A stretch of DNA of 64,000 nt from Catenuloplanes niger (GTDB taxonomy: Bacteria > Actinomycetota > Actinomycetes > Mycobacteriales > Micromonosporaceae). How positions within the stretch are numbered: position 1 is the first letter of the stretch; each line of letters begins with the position of its first letter. The stretch is taken from the NCBI RefSeq assembly GCF_031458255.1, contig NZ_JAVDYC010000001.1, positions 8,542,501 through 8,606,500 of the forward strand, in the 5' to 3' direction. This document shows, one piece after another, positions 33,390-41,343 of this stretch. Below the pieces are notes generated by a model, which was not told the origin of the DNA, did not search any database, and saw only the letters and a program-made list of their open reading frames with translations. Position numbers and translations under genes: made by a program.

Positions 33390-34601
33390 TCAGGTGGCGA
33401 GCGCGGCGGTCGGGGTCATCCGGGACGCGCGCACGGACGGGTAGAGGCCGGCCAGCACGCCGACGAGCAGCGCGCCGCCGAGACCGGACGCGACCGAGGA
33501 GAGCGGAACGACCACCGGCCAGCCCTGGACCGTGGCGTAACCGACCGTGGCGAGCAGGCCGAGCGTGACGCCGGCCAGGCCGCCGAGCAGGGCCAGCGCG
33601 GTGGACTCGGTCATGAACTGGCCGCGGATCTGGCCCCGGCTGGCGCCGAGCGCGCGGCGCAGGCCGATCTCGGCGCGGCGCTCCAGCACCGAGATCACCA
33701 TGGTGTTGGCGACGCCGATGCCGCCGACCAGCAGGGCGACCGCGGCGAGACCGAGGAACAGCGACGAGAACGTGGAATCCGCGGCACGTTTGGCGGTGAG
33801 CGCGTCGGACGGGCGGCTGACCTGGACACCGCCCGGGCTCTCCGGGTCGATGGTCGCGGGCAGCACCGCGCGGACCGCCTCGACCGCGTCCTCCCGGGAC
33901 CGTACGTAGACGACCGTGGGGTGGCCGTCGAAGCCCAGGTAGGTGGCCGCGGCGGGCCAGCCGACCAGCACCGACCGGTCGATGTCCGGTGAGGTCGGCG
34001 TGGCGGCGAGGATGCCGACGACGGTGAAGAACCGGTCACCGATCAGGATCTGTGGAGCGGTCCCGTCGATGACGACCGAGGTGATGCCGAGCCGGGCCGC
34101 GGAGACCGCGCCGAGCACGACCGCCGGGTACTTCTCGGTCGCGGGCGACAGCCAGCTGCCCTGACCCATCCGCGCGTCGAGCACGGGGAGCAGGTCGAGG
34201 CGCCCGGCCAGCACGGTCAGGCCGGTGCCGGAGTGGTCGTCGGCCGCGTCCGAACGGCGTACCGTGCTGTGCACGTTCGCCACCGCGCTGACGCCGGAGA
34301 CCGGGCCGATCCTGGCGACCGTCTCGACGGCGTTCTGCGGGAACTGTCCTCTGTCCGGGTCGCGGGGCACCGCCTGCAGGAGGTTGGTGCCGAGCCGGGA
34401 CAGTTCCTCCGCGAGCGCGCGCTGACTGGACGCGGGGATGCCGGTGACCACGATGATGGTCGCGATGCCGATGGAGATGCCGAGCGCGGACAGGGCGGCG
34501 CGGGCCATCCGGGTGCGGATCCCGACCAGGCCCAGGGAGAGCAGGTCGCGCGGGGAGAGCCGGGCCGGCCGGGTCAGGTCCCGGCTGTCGTGCCGGCTCA
34601 T
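33390..34601 (-). CDS. MacB/FtsX-type ABC permease
   Basis: 403 residues. One transmembrane helix near the N-terminus ([23 protein letters not shown]), a large extracytoplasmic domain (~80-265), and three C-terminal helices ([45 protein letters not shown]..., [18 protein letters not shown], and [25 protein letters not shown]), the diagnostic FtsX/MacB_PCD layout. The gene overlaps the ATPase gene by four bases. It works with the ATPase and adaptor to move peptides, antibiotics or lipids across the envelope; the substrate is unknown. Confidence 0.92.
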   Translation of the reverse strand: MSRHDSRDLTRPARLSPRDLLSLGLVGIRTRMARAALSALGISIGIATIIVVTGIPASSQRALAEELSRLGTNLLQAVPRDPDRGQFPQNAVETVARIGPVSGVSAVANVHSTVRRSDAADDHSGTGLTVLAGRLDLLPVLDARMGQGSWLSPATEKYPAVVLGAVSAARLGITSVVIDGTAPQILIGDRFFTVVGILAATPTSPDIDRSVLVGWPAAATYLGFDGHPTVVYVRSREDAVEAVRAVLPATIDPESPGGVQVSRPSDALTAKRAADSTFSSLFLGLAAVALLVGGIGVANTMVISVLERRAEIGLRRALGASRGQIRGQFMTESTALALLGGLAGVTLGLLATVGYATVQGWPVVVPLSSVASGLGGALLVGVLAGLYPSVRASRMTPTAALAT

Positions 34602-35326
34602 CGGCGCGTCCGGTCGACGGCGGGCAGCACGACCGTGGGCGCGGCGGCTGCCGGGGTGCGCGCGTCGCTGACCACGCGGCCGTCGAGGATCTCGATGCGG
34701 CGGGGGAGGCGCGCGGCGATGTCCCGGTCGTGGGTGATGACGGCGATGGTGGTGCCCTCCTCGTGCAGGCGGCGGAGCAGGTCCAGAACGGCCTGCCCGT
34801 TCCGGGTGTCCAGTGCGCCGGTCGGCTCGTCCGCCAGTACCAGCGCCGGATCGTTGACCAGCGCGCGGGCGATCGCGACCCGCTGCTTCTCACCGCCGGA
34901 GAGCTGATGCGCGCGGTGGCCGGTGCGATGCCCGAGCCCGACGCGTTCCAGCGCCGCGAGCGCGGTCGCGCGCCGGTGCCGGCGGGGCACGCCCGCGTAG
35001 AGCAGCCCGGTGGCGACGTTCTCGGCCGCGGTCAGCCCGTCGGTCAGGTGGCACTGCTGGAACACGAAGCCGAGCGCGCGGCCGCGCAGCGCGGAGAGCC
35101 GCCGGTCGCTGAGCGTGGCGACGTCCTCGCCGTGCAGGTGCACGGTGCCGGAGGTGGGGCGGTCGAGCGTACCCATGATGTTGAGCAGAGTGGATTTTCC
35201 GGAGCCGGACGGGCCGACGATGCCGACGAACTCGCCGGCCTCGATGGTGATCGAGACGCCGTGCAGCGCGGTGACGCCGCCGGGATGGTCCATCCGCGCG
35301 TCCCGGACCTCGATGACCGCGGTCAC
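34598..35326 (-). CDS. MacB-type ABC ATPase
   Basis: 242 residues from a GTG. Walker [11 protein letters not shown]-loop [13 protein letters not shown], signature [15 protein letters not shown], Walker [16 protein letters not shown] and switch VITHDRDIA, all typical of the LolD/MacB ATPase subgroup. It overlaps both neighbours by four bases, so all three are co-translated. The last ~25 residues ([20 protein letters not shown]) are a low-complexity tail. Confidence 0.96.
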   Translation of the reverse strand: MTAVIEVRDARMDHPGGVTALHGVSITIEAGEFVGIVGPSGSGKSTLLNIMGTLDRPTSGTVHLHGEDVATLSDRRLSALRGRALGFVFQQCHLTDGLTAAENVATGLLYAGVPRRHRRATALAALERVGLGHRTGHRAHQLSGGEKQRVAIARALVNDPALVLADEPTGALDTRNGQAVLDLLRRLHEEGTTIAVITHDRDIAARLPRRIEILDGRVVSDARTPAAAAPTVVLPAVDRTRR

Positions 35327-36378
35327 GACGTGGTCACCACCGTCTGACCCTCGGCCAGGCCGGGGCCGCTGACCTCGACCAGGCCGCCGGCGAACATGCC
35401 GGTCTCGACCGCGACGAGCGTGCCGTCGGCGAGCTGGACCGCGTGCCCGCCCTCGGCCAGCGCCAGCAGCGACCCGACGGGCACGGCCAGCACGTCCCGG
35501 ACGGTCCGGGAGACGACGTCCACGCTGACCGTCCCGGACTCGAACGCGGTGAGCGCGCCGGGATCGTCGAGCTTGATCATGGCCGTGGACGTGTCCGGTG
35601 CCTGCACGGCAGTCGCCGCCTGCTGCGGCGTGGCGCTGATGTCCGTGATCCGGCCCGGGGCCGTCTTCCCGTCCGGCAGCGTCACCGTGACCGCGCCGCC
35701 GACCTTGGCGACGGTCAGGTCGGCGGCCTCGACGTCCATCGAGATGACCTTCGTCGTCGGCGTCACCGACATCAGTGGTGCCGCGGCGGCGTCGCCGGTC
35801 TGCGCGGACAGCGAGTCGACGCGGACCTCGCCGGGCAGCACCACGAAGTCGGCCGGGTTGATCACACCGTTGGCGGTGCGGCCGGTGTCGTGTTGCCAGG
35901 CCTTGACCGCGAGGATCAATGTCTCGGTGTAGCGCGGCGCCTGCGGGTTCCCGCCGAGACTGCCGACCGTGTAGCCGAACGCACTCAGGTTGTTCGCGAC
36001 CACCCGCACGTCCTGCCCGGTCGACAGCGGGTCCCGGAGCTCGCGGAACAGCGGCACCTCGCCGTAGAGCAGGGTCACCGGCCGGTCGTCCGCCCGGAAC
36101 AGCGGCTCACCGCGCGTGATCGTCGCGCCGGCCGCCGGCAGCCAGGTGACCGTCCCGCCATGGCCCTTGACCGGCCGGGAGGCACCGAAACCGAGCGTGC
36201 CCTGCAGCGTGCGGGTGTCGCTCAGATCGGTGCGGACGACCTGCGCGGTCGCGGCCGTGACGGCGTCGGCCGCCGGGTCCGGGGCGACATCGCGCTGGGT
36301 GTTCCAGATCAGCAGCGCGCCACCGGCCGCCGCCGTCACCGCCACCGCGATGAGCATGAGTGCGATGCGTGTTTTCAT
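35323..36378 (-). CDS. MacA-like membrane-fusion adaptor with peptidoglycan-binding-like domain
   Basis: 351 residues from ATG 36378, preceded by GAGG; a GTG five codons earlier is less likely. An N-terminal membrane anchor ([21 protein letters not shown]) is followed by biotinyl-lipoyl/barrel-like segments ([20 protein letters not shown]..., [20 protein letters not shown]). A region around 110-170 (ALKAFQ-like [17 protein letters not shown]) fits a PG_binding_1 fold. It should link the MacB-type permease to the cell wall. The operon is divergent from a decayed two-component system. Confidence 0.85.
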   Translation of the reverse strand: MKTRIALMLIAVAVTAAAGGALLIWNTQRDVAPDPAADAVTAATAQVVRTDLSDTRTLQGTLGFGASRPVKGHGGTVTWLPAAGATITRGEPLFRADDRPVTLLYGEVPLFRELRDPLSTGQDVRVVANNLSAFGYTVGSLGGNPQAPRYTETLILAVKAWQHDTGRTANGVINPADFVVLPGEVRVDSLSAQTGDAAAAPLMSVTPTTKVISMDVEAADLTVAKVGGAVTVTLPDGKTAPGRITDISATPQQAATAVQAPDTSTAMIKLDDPGALTAFESGTVSVDVVSRTVRDVLAVPVGSLLALAEGGHAVQLADGTLVAVETGMFAGGLVEVSGPGLAEGQTVVTTS

Positions 36379-36475
36379 CGCAGCGATCCTCACGGCGAGG
36401 AGTCAGGAACCTGTTGGCCGACGACAACGATTCGCATGGCGACATCAGCGACATGATCCGCCTATAGTGCCCGGC

Positions 36476-36622
36476 GTGAGTGCATCTGTGCTGGTCGCCG
36501 TGGACGACTACCCGGCGGAACCGTACAGCTCGCGCGTGCTGACGGCCCGCGTCCGCGGGTTGCCGCGCCGGTCGGTGACACCGCCGGACCCGGCCGGCCT
36601 CCGCCGGATCGGCGGCGCCTGA
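36476..36622 (+). pseudogene. internally deleted response regulator remnant
   Basis: 48 codons from a GTG seven bases after TATAGT (36463-36468), so the old leaderless promoter survives. SASVLVAVDDYPAEP resembles the first strand and acidic loop of an OmpR receiver; it then jumps to RVLTARVRGLPRRSVTPPDPAGLRRIGGA. That second part matches the receiver-to-DNA-binding linker (ELTARVRALLRR...LRIGDL) of OmpR proteins. The middle of the receiver and the whole winged helix are missing. The stop overlaps the next ATG. Family matches are by eye; the deletion is the simplest reading. Confidence 0.6.
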
Positions 36623-36981
36623 TGGGCCGCCGCCACTCGGTCCCGTTGCACCGCAGCATCCTGGTGCGGCTGCTGGCCACCTCGACGCTGGTGGCCGTCT
36701 GCGCGGTCACCGGCACGGCCTGGCCGGCGGTGAAGACCACCACCCAGGCCATCGCACGACAGCAGGGCCGCTCCCTCGCCGACGACAAGGCCGTGCACGA
36801 GGAGCTACGCGGCTTCGCGGCCACGCACCGGTCGTGGGACGAGGTCGGCCCCCTGCTGCGACAACTCGGCACGAGGACCGGGCACCGCGTCGCGCTCTAC
36901 ACCGCGGACCGGCGGCTGATCGCCGAGTCCGCGCCGGCGCCGCTGACCACCGACACGCCGGCCTCCATCGTGGACCGATGA
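36622..36981 (+). pseudogene. truncated sensor histidine kinase (N-terminal part only)
   Basis: 119 residues: a membrane segment (SILVRLLATSTLVAVCAVTGTAWPAV), then an extracytoplasmic domain (LRGFAATHRSWDEVGPLLRQLGTRTGHRVALYTADRRLIAES) typical of sensors that sit beside MacAB-type efflux operons. The frame ends in SIVDR-stop exactly where HAMP and kinase domains should follow. Together with the broken regulator, this is the ruin of the two-component system that presumably once controlled the divergent efflux operon. The truncation falls at the 13-bp inverted repeat copy at 36975-36987. Confidence 0.75.
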
Positions 36982-36987
36982 AATCCC
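36975..36987 (+). repeat. 13-bp inverted repeat, left copy
   Basis: CCGATGAAATCCC, exact complement of 39983-39995. It spans the stop codon that truncates the kinase. A short stem CCCAGG...CCTGGG (36986-37003) overlaps it. Confidence 0.6.
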
Positions 36988-37249
36988 CAGGATCGTCCCT
37001 GGGATCAGTGATCACAATGGGCGCGCCGGAGGCGGTAAATGATCTAAGGGCGACGCTCTCAGCATGTAAAAGATTGGACACAGTGAATGCGGAGTAATTG
37101 CTTAACCCCGCGCAAGCAAAGGCGTGAGCAGCCCATATGTCGCACCTGGGGTGGTCCGGGTGACGCCCTTGGATGCCCTGCGTAACGGTAAGGATGCGTT
37201 CCGGAATATGTGGATCTCCGCGGCTCCGGGGTGGTTGCACCGATCTCAT

Positions 37250-37263
37250 TAGAATCGTTCTCA
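37250..37263 (+). promoter_or_regulatory. -10 element and leaderless start of the eCIS regulator gene
   Basis: TAGAAT at 37250-37255 ends seven bases before ATG 37263 in an AT-richer region (36982-37262, 281 bases with no gene). No -35 of standard spacing is seen, so an alternative sigma factor or activator may be needed. Confidence 0.45.
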
Positions 37264-39983
37264 TGCTTTCGGGGGGAGTAGAACTTTTCGGGCGAGAAAC
37301 GGCATGCCGGTTACTCGGCACCGTCATTGACGAACTGCGCGCGGGGGCCGGCGGCAGCCTGATGCTCACCGGTGACATCGGCATGGGCAAGACCGCGCTG
37401 CTGCGGTACGCCGCGGACCGCGCGCACGATCTGCGGGTCCTCACCGCCGCCGGGGTGCCGGCCGAGACCGGCCTGCCGTTCGCCGGGCTGCACGGCCTGC
37501 TCCGGCCGCTGTTGCCGCTGCTGCCGCGCATCCCGCAACGGCAGCGCACCGCGCTCTCGGCCGGGCTCGCGGTCTCCGCGGAGTCCACCGACGACGTCTT
37601 CGCGATCGCGGCCGGCACGCTCAGCCTGCTCGCGGCCGCGGCCGACGACGTACCGGTGCTGGTCCTGGTGGACGGCGTGCACCAGTGGGACGAGACCTCG
37701 CAGGCCGCGCTGCTGTTCGCGGCCCGGCGCGCGGGCACGGTGCCGGTCGGCGTGATCCTCGCCTCCGGCCGGGAATGCCTGGACGAGGACGACTGCGGCG
37801 TGCCCACGTACCGGATCCCGCCGCTGGACGCGGCGGCCAGCCGGCAGCTGCTGCGCCGCGCGAGCGCGGACCCGATCGTGCCGGCTGTCGCGGACCGCCT
37901 GGTCGCGGCCGCCGGTGGCGTACCGCTGGCGCTGGCCGAGCTGCCCGGCGTGCTGACCCCGGGCCAGCGCGCCGGCACCGACCCGCTGCCCGATCCGCCA
38001 CCGGTCGGCGGTGCGACGCACCGGGCGCTGCTGCCCGGGCTGGCGCCGCTCGGACCGGTCGAGCGCGCCGCGCTGGTGGTGGCCGCGGCCGCCGGGGAGA
38101 TCGGGCTGCCGGCGGTGCTGGCCGTGCTGGACGCGCAGGGGCTGCCGGCCGCGGCGCTGGAGTCCGCGGAGACGCACGGCGTCATCGACCTGGGCGCGGG
38201 CGGCGTCACGTTCCGGCATCCGCTGCTGCGCGCGGTCGCGTACCACGAGGCCTCGGTCGCGCACCGGCGCGCCGTGCACCGGGCGATCGCGGCCGTGACG
38301 TCCGGTGGCACCCGGGCCCGGCACCTGGGCTGCGCCGCGCTCGGGCCCGGCGAGGAGACGGCCGCGGAGCTGGAGCGCGCGGCCCGGACGTCCGTCGGTA
38401 CGGCCGCGGTCAGCGACGCCGCGCAGCTCATGCAGCGGGCCGCGGAGCTCAGTGAGGACGGCCGGACCCGGGCGCAGCGGTGCGTGCGCACCGCGGAACT
38501 GTGGCAGGCGGCCGGCGTCGCGGTCGCGGCCGACGAGGTGCTCGAGGGCGCCCGCCGGCTCGGCGACGACGTCTGGGTGCGGGCGAACGTGCAGGCGCTG
38601 GCCGCGCGCGTGGAGTACCGGCGCGGCTGCCCCGCCCAGGCGTACCGGCTGCTGATCCGCGAGGCCGTGCGGGTGCGGGACAACGACCCGGACGCGGCCG
38701 TGCTGATGCTGCTCGACGCGGCGGAGGCGTCCTGGCTGGCCGGCGCGCCGCACGGCGCCACGGTCGCGGCGCAGCAGGCCCGGCAGATCGCGGCGAACGG
38801 CGCACCGGGGTTGCGCGACCTGTGCGCGGTGCAGCACGCCGCGATCCTGGCCCGCGGCGGCGCGCTGGACGAGGCCCGGCGGGTGCTGGCCGATCGCCGG
38901 GCCGCGCTGGACCGGGTGGTCACCGACGCGGACGCGCCGGTGACCTGGTGGCGGGTGCTCTGGGTGACCGCGCCGGCGGTGCTGGCCGCGTTCGGGGAGC
39001 GGGAGGCGGCCGCGCGGCTGGCGTTCGAGTCGCTCGGCCGGGCCCGGGACCTGTCCGCGTACGGGATCCTGCCGTCGCTGCTGGCGCTCTGCGCGGAGCT
39101 GCACCGCTACACCGGCGACTGGGACGGGGCGCGGGCGCTCGCGGCCGAGGCGGCCGACCTGGCCGACGAGCTCGGTCAGGCGACGGACGGCGCGGCGGCG
39201 CTGCTCACGCTGGCCCAGGTCGCGGCGGCGCGCGGCGACCACGCGGAGTGCGCGGCCACGCTGGAGCGGTTCCGGGACGTCTGCGCGCACCGGCGGCTGG
39301 ACGGCCTGGGCCGGGCGGTGGACGTGGTGGAGGGCCTGCTGGCACTGGGCGCGGGCGAGCACGCGGCGGCGTACGCGCGGCTGCAGGGTTTGACCCGGGG
39401 CGGCCCGGCCGACCTCTCCTGGCTGCCCGACCTGGTGGAGGCCGCGATCGCGGCCGGGCACCGGGACGTGGCCCGCAGCGCCGTGGCCGCGCACCGCGAG
39501 CACGGCGCGGACGACGCGCGCTGTGCCGCGCTGCTCGCCCCGCCCGCCGGGGCCGAGGACGCGTTCGCCGCGGCGCTGGCGCGGGACCTGCCGGTGTTCG
39601 ACCGGGCCCGCACGGAGCTCTGCCTCGGCGAGTGGCGCGTCGCGCACGACCGGCCCGGCGCGGCCGAGGTGCTGGCCGCGGCCGCGGCCACGTTCGACCG
39701 GCTCGGCGCGCGTCCCTGGGCGGACCGGGCCCGGCGTGCGCTGCCGGGCGGCGCGTGGGCCCCGGCCGCGCCGGCGCCGGTTATCGCGGGCCTCACGCTG
39801 CAGGAGCGGAAGGTGGCGCTGCTGGTCGGCCACGGCGCCACGAACCGGGAGGCGGCCGGCGCGCTCTACGTCAGCCCGAAGACGATCGAGTTCCACCTGC
39901 GCAGCGTCTTCCGCAAGGTCGGCGTGCGGTCCCGGGCCGAGCTGGCCCACATGATCGGGCAGATACCCCAGGGAGCCGACTAG
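37263..39983 (+). CDS. LuxR family (LAL) ATP-binding transcriptional regulator
   Basis: 906 residues. The N-terminal P-loop has LFGRETACRLLG and Walker A LTGDIGMGKTALL (G37-T44), and PVLVLVDGVHQWDETS as Walker B. A ~500-residue helical (TPR-like) middle follows. The end is a LuxR helix-turn-helix: LTLQERKVALLVGHGATNREAAGALYVSPKTIEFHLRSVFRKVGVRSRAELAHMI. The protein is a STAND-type sensor-activator. It lies upstream of, and on the same strand as, the eCIS genes, so it is their likely regulator (inference). A GTA triplet 16 bases in, with a strong GGGGGGAG ahead, was rejected as a start. The gene is flanked by 13-bp inverted repeats. Confidence 0.95.
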   Translation: MLSGGVELFGRETACRLLGTVIDELRAGAGGSLMLTGDIGMGKTALLRYAADRAHDLRVLTAAGVPAETGLPFAGLHGLLRPLLPLLPRIPQRQRTALSAGLAVSAESTDDVFAIAAGTLSLLAAAADDVPVLVLVDGVHQWDETSQAALLFAARRAGTVPVGVILASGRECLDEDDCGVPTYRIPPLDAAASRQLLRRASADPIVPAVADRLVAAAGGVPLALAELPGVLTPGQRAGTDPLPDPPPVGGATHRALLPGLAPLGPVERAALVVAAAAGEIGLPAVLAVLDAQGLPAAALESAETHGVIDLGAGGVTFRHPLLRAVAYHEASVAHRRAVHRAIAAVTSGGTRARHLGCAALGPGEETAAELERAARTSVGTAAVSDAAQLMQRAAELSEDGRTRAQRCVRTAELWQAAGVAVAADEVLEGARRLGDDVWVRANVQALAARVEYRRGCPAQAYRLLIREAVRVRDNDPDAAVLMLLDAAEASWLAGAPHGATVAAQQARQIAANGAPGLRDLCAVQHAAILARGGALDEARRVLADRRAALDRVVTDADAPVTWWRVLWVTAPAVLAAFGEREAAARLAFESLGRARDLSAYGILPSLLALCAELHRYTGDWDGARALAAEAADLADELGQATDGAAALLTLAQVAAARGDHAECAATLERFRDVCAHRRLDGLGRAVDVVEGLLALGAGEHAAAYARLQGLTRGGPADLSWLPDLVEAAIAAGHRDVARSAVAAHREHGADDARCAALLAPPAGAEDAFAAALARDLPVFDRARTELCLGEWRVAHDRPGAAEVLAAAAATFDRLGARPWADRARRALPGGAWAPAAPAPVIAGLTLQERKVALLVGHGATNREAAGALYVSPKTIEFHLRSVFRKVGVRSRAELAHMIGQIPQGAD

Positions 39984-39995
39984 GGATTTCATCGG
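39983..39995 (-). repeat. 13-bp inverted repeat, right copy
   Basis: GGGATTTCATCGG, immediately after (and touching) the regulator stop codon; partner of 36975-36987, 3.0 kb apart. Confidence 0.6.
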
Positions 39996-40060
39996 CGCCC
40001 CGGGTGCCCACGCGGTCCTACCGTTCCGGGTGCAGGACGCCGGCACTCGGGGGGCCGTTC

Positions 40061-40636
40061 ATGGGGGATCACAACGTCATCGCGGACGTGTCCACGACGC
40101 TGCGCGACGTGCTGAACGCCGCGCTCAGCCCGATGGGCATCGCGGCCGAACTCAACGATCTCTCCGAGCCGGTGCAGTACCCGACGCCCAAGCTCACCAT
40201 CTTCCTGTACGAGATCGCGGAGGACCCGGCGTCGCGCAACCGGCCGCCGGTGCGCGTCGAGCCGGTCGCCGGCAGCCCGCTGCGCACCCGTAAACCGCCG
40301 ATGGCGCTGCTGTTGCGATACCTGTTCACGGCGTGGGGCGGCGACCAGGTCACCCAGCACCAGATGCTCGGCCGGGTGATGCAGACGCTGTACGACGACG
40401 CGATCTTCAACGGCGCGCAGCTCGGCGGCGGGCTGGCCGGCAGCACCGACGCGCTGCACCTGACGCTCACCCCGCTGACGCTCGACCAGAAGTCCTACGT
40501 GTGGTACGCGCTGCAGAAGCCCTACCGGCTCTCGCTGAACTACGAGGTGCGGGTGGTCAACCTGGACTCCACGACGGAGTCCGCGGCGTCGCCGGTGCTG
40601 CGGCGGTCGCTGGTGACGGGGACGGTGCCGCGGTGA
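40061..40636 (+). CDS. eCIS tail terminator (DUF4255, Pvc16/Afp16-like)
   Basis: 191 residues. VIADVSTTLRDVLNAALS, then PTPKLTIFLYEIAEDPASRNRPPVR and MALLLRYLFTAWGGDQVTQHQMLGRVMQTLYDD match DUF4255. In PVC and Afp particles this family caps the tube-sheath end opposite the baseplate. GGGGGG precedes the ATG; TACCGT at 40019-40024 is a possible -10. This is the first structural gene; in PVC and Afp it is the last, so the order here is permuted. Confidence 0.93.
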   Translation: MGDHNVIADVSTTLRDVLNAALSPMGIAAELNDLSEPVQYPTPKLTIFLYEIAEDPASRNRPPVRVEPVAGSPLRTRKPPMALLLRYLFTAWGGDQVTQHQMLGRVMQTLYDDAIFNGAQLGGGLAGSTDALHLTLTPLTLDQKSYVWYALQKPYRLSLNYEVRVVNLDSTTESAASPVLRRSLVTGTVPR

Positions 40637-41331
40637 TCGGCGTCGGGCGGCGGCTGCTGCACAGCCCGGCCTGGCTGATGCCGTGGGACGAGTTCCACCG
40701 CCGGCACGTCGCGGCCCGCCTCGTGGTCGAGCTGGACCGGTGGGACGGCGCCGCGTGGCAGCCGACCGGTGTGGCACCGGTGGTGACGCCGAGCGGCGTG
40801 GTGGCGTACCCCGGGCTGGGCCGGCGGCGTGAGCCGTGGACGGCCGAGCCGGTGCTCTACCGGGCCCGGTTCGCGGCGCCCGGACTCCGCCCGATGTACC
40901 CGGCGGACGACGAGCCGTTCGACGCGGCCAAGGTCGGCCGAGAGTTCCTGGCCTACCCGTTCGACGACGACCGTCCGCCGCGCATCGCGGCCGAGCCGGA
41001 GACCGTGCGGCTGCTGCCCGGGCCGGCGTTCGCGTTCCCGCCCGGGCTGCCCGTGGTGCACGGCGTCGTGCGCCGTGCCGGCACCGGCGCTCCGGTGGCG
41101 AACGCGCTGGTCGAGACCGCCGGCACGGCCGACGGCGGGCTGCGGGGCTGGCGGGAGCGCGTGCTCGGTGACGAGACCGGGGCGTTCCGGCTGCCGCTGC
41201 GGTGGCTCGCCGGGACACCGGGGGAGCTCGTCACGCTCACGGCGACCGAGCGGCCGGGCCGCACCGGGCAGGCCGAGCTGAGACTGCCGGAGGACGCCGC
41301 CCTGTCCCACCCCATCGAGATCAGTGAGTGA
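40633..41331 (+). CDS. eCIS-associated protein with carboxypeptidase-regulatory-like domain
   Basis: 232 residues from a GTG overlapping the upstream stop. The N-terminal half (LHSPAWLMPWDEFHRRHVAARLVVELDRWDG) is not recognised. Residues ~135-230 (VVHGVVRRAGTGAPVANALVETAG..., VLGDETGAFRLPLRWL, VTLTATERPGRTGQAEL) fit a transthyretin-like carboxypeptidase regulatory fold. Proteins of this type sit next to DUF4255 genes in actinobacterial eCIS loci (from memory). It is probably a structural accessory, for example at the cap or sheath end. No export signal. Confidence 0.7.
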   Translation: MIGVGRRLLHSPAWLMPWDEFHRRHVAARLVVELDRWDGAAWQPTGVAPVVTPSGVVAYPGLGRRREPWTAEPVLYRARFAAPGLRPMYPADDEPFDAAKVGREFLAYPFDDDRPPRIAAEPETVRLLPGPAFAFPPGLPVVHGVVRRAGTGAPVANALVETAGTADGGLRGWRERVLGDETGAFRLPLRWLAGTPGELVTLTATERPGRTGQAELRLPEDAALSHPIEISE

Positions 41332-41343
41332 GGAGCGACGCCG

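Noticed and set aside
37279-37281. GTA as start codon of the LuxR regulator because of the strong GGGGGGAG before it
   Set aside because: GTA is not a normal start codon; the ATG 16 bases upstream is in frame and fits a leaderless transcript.
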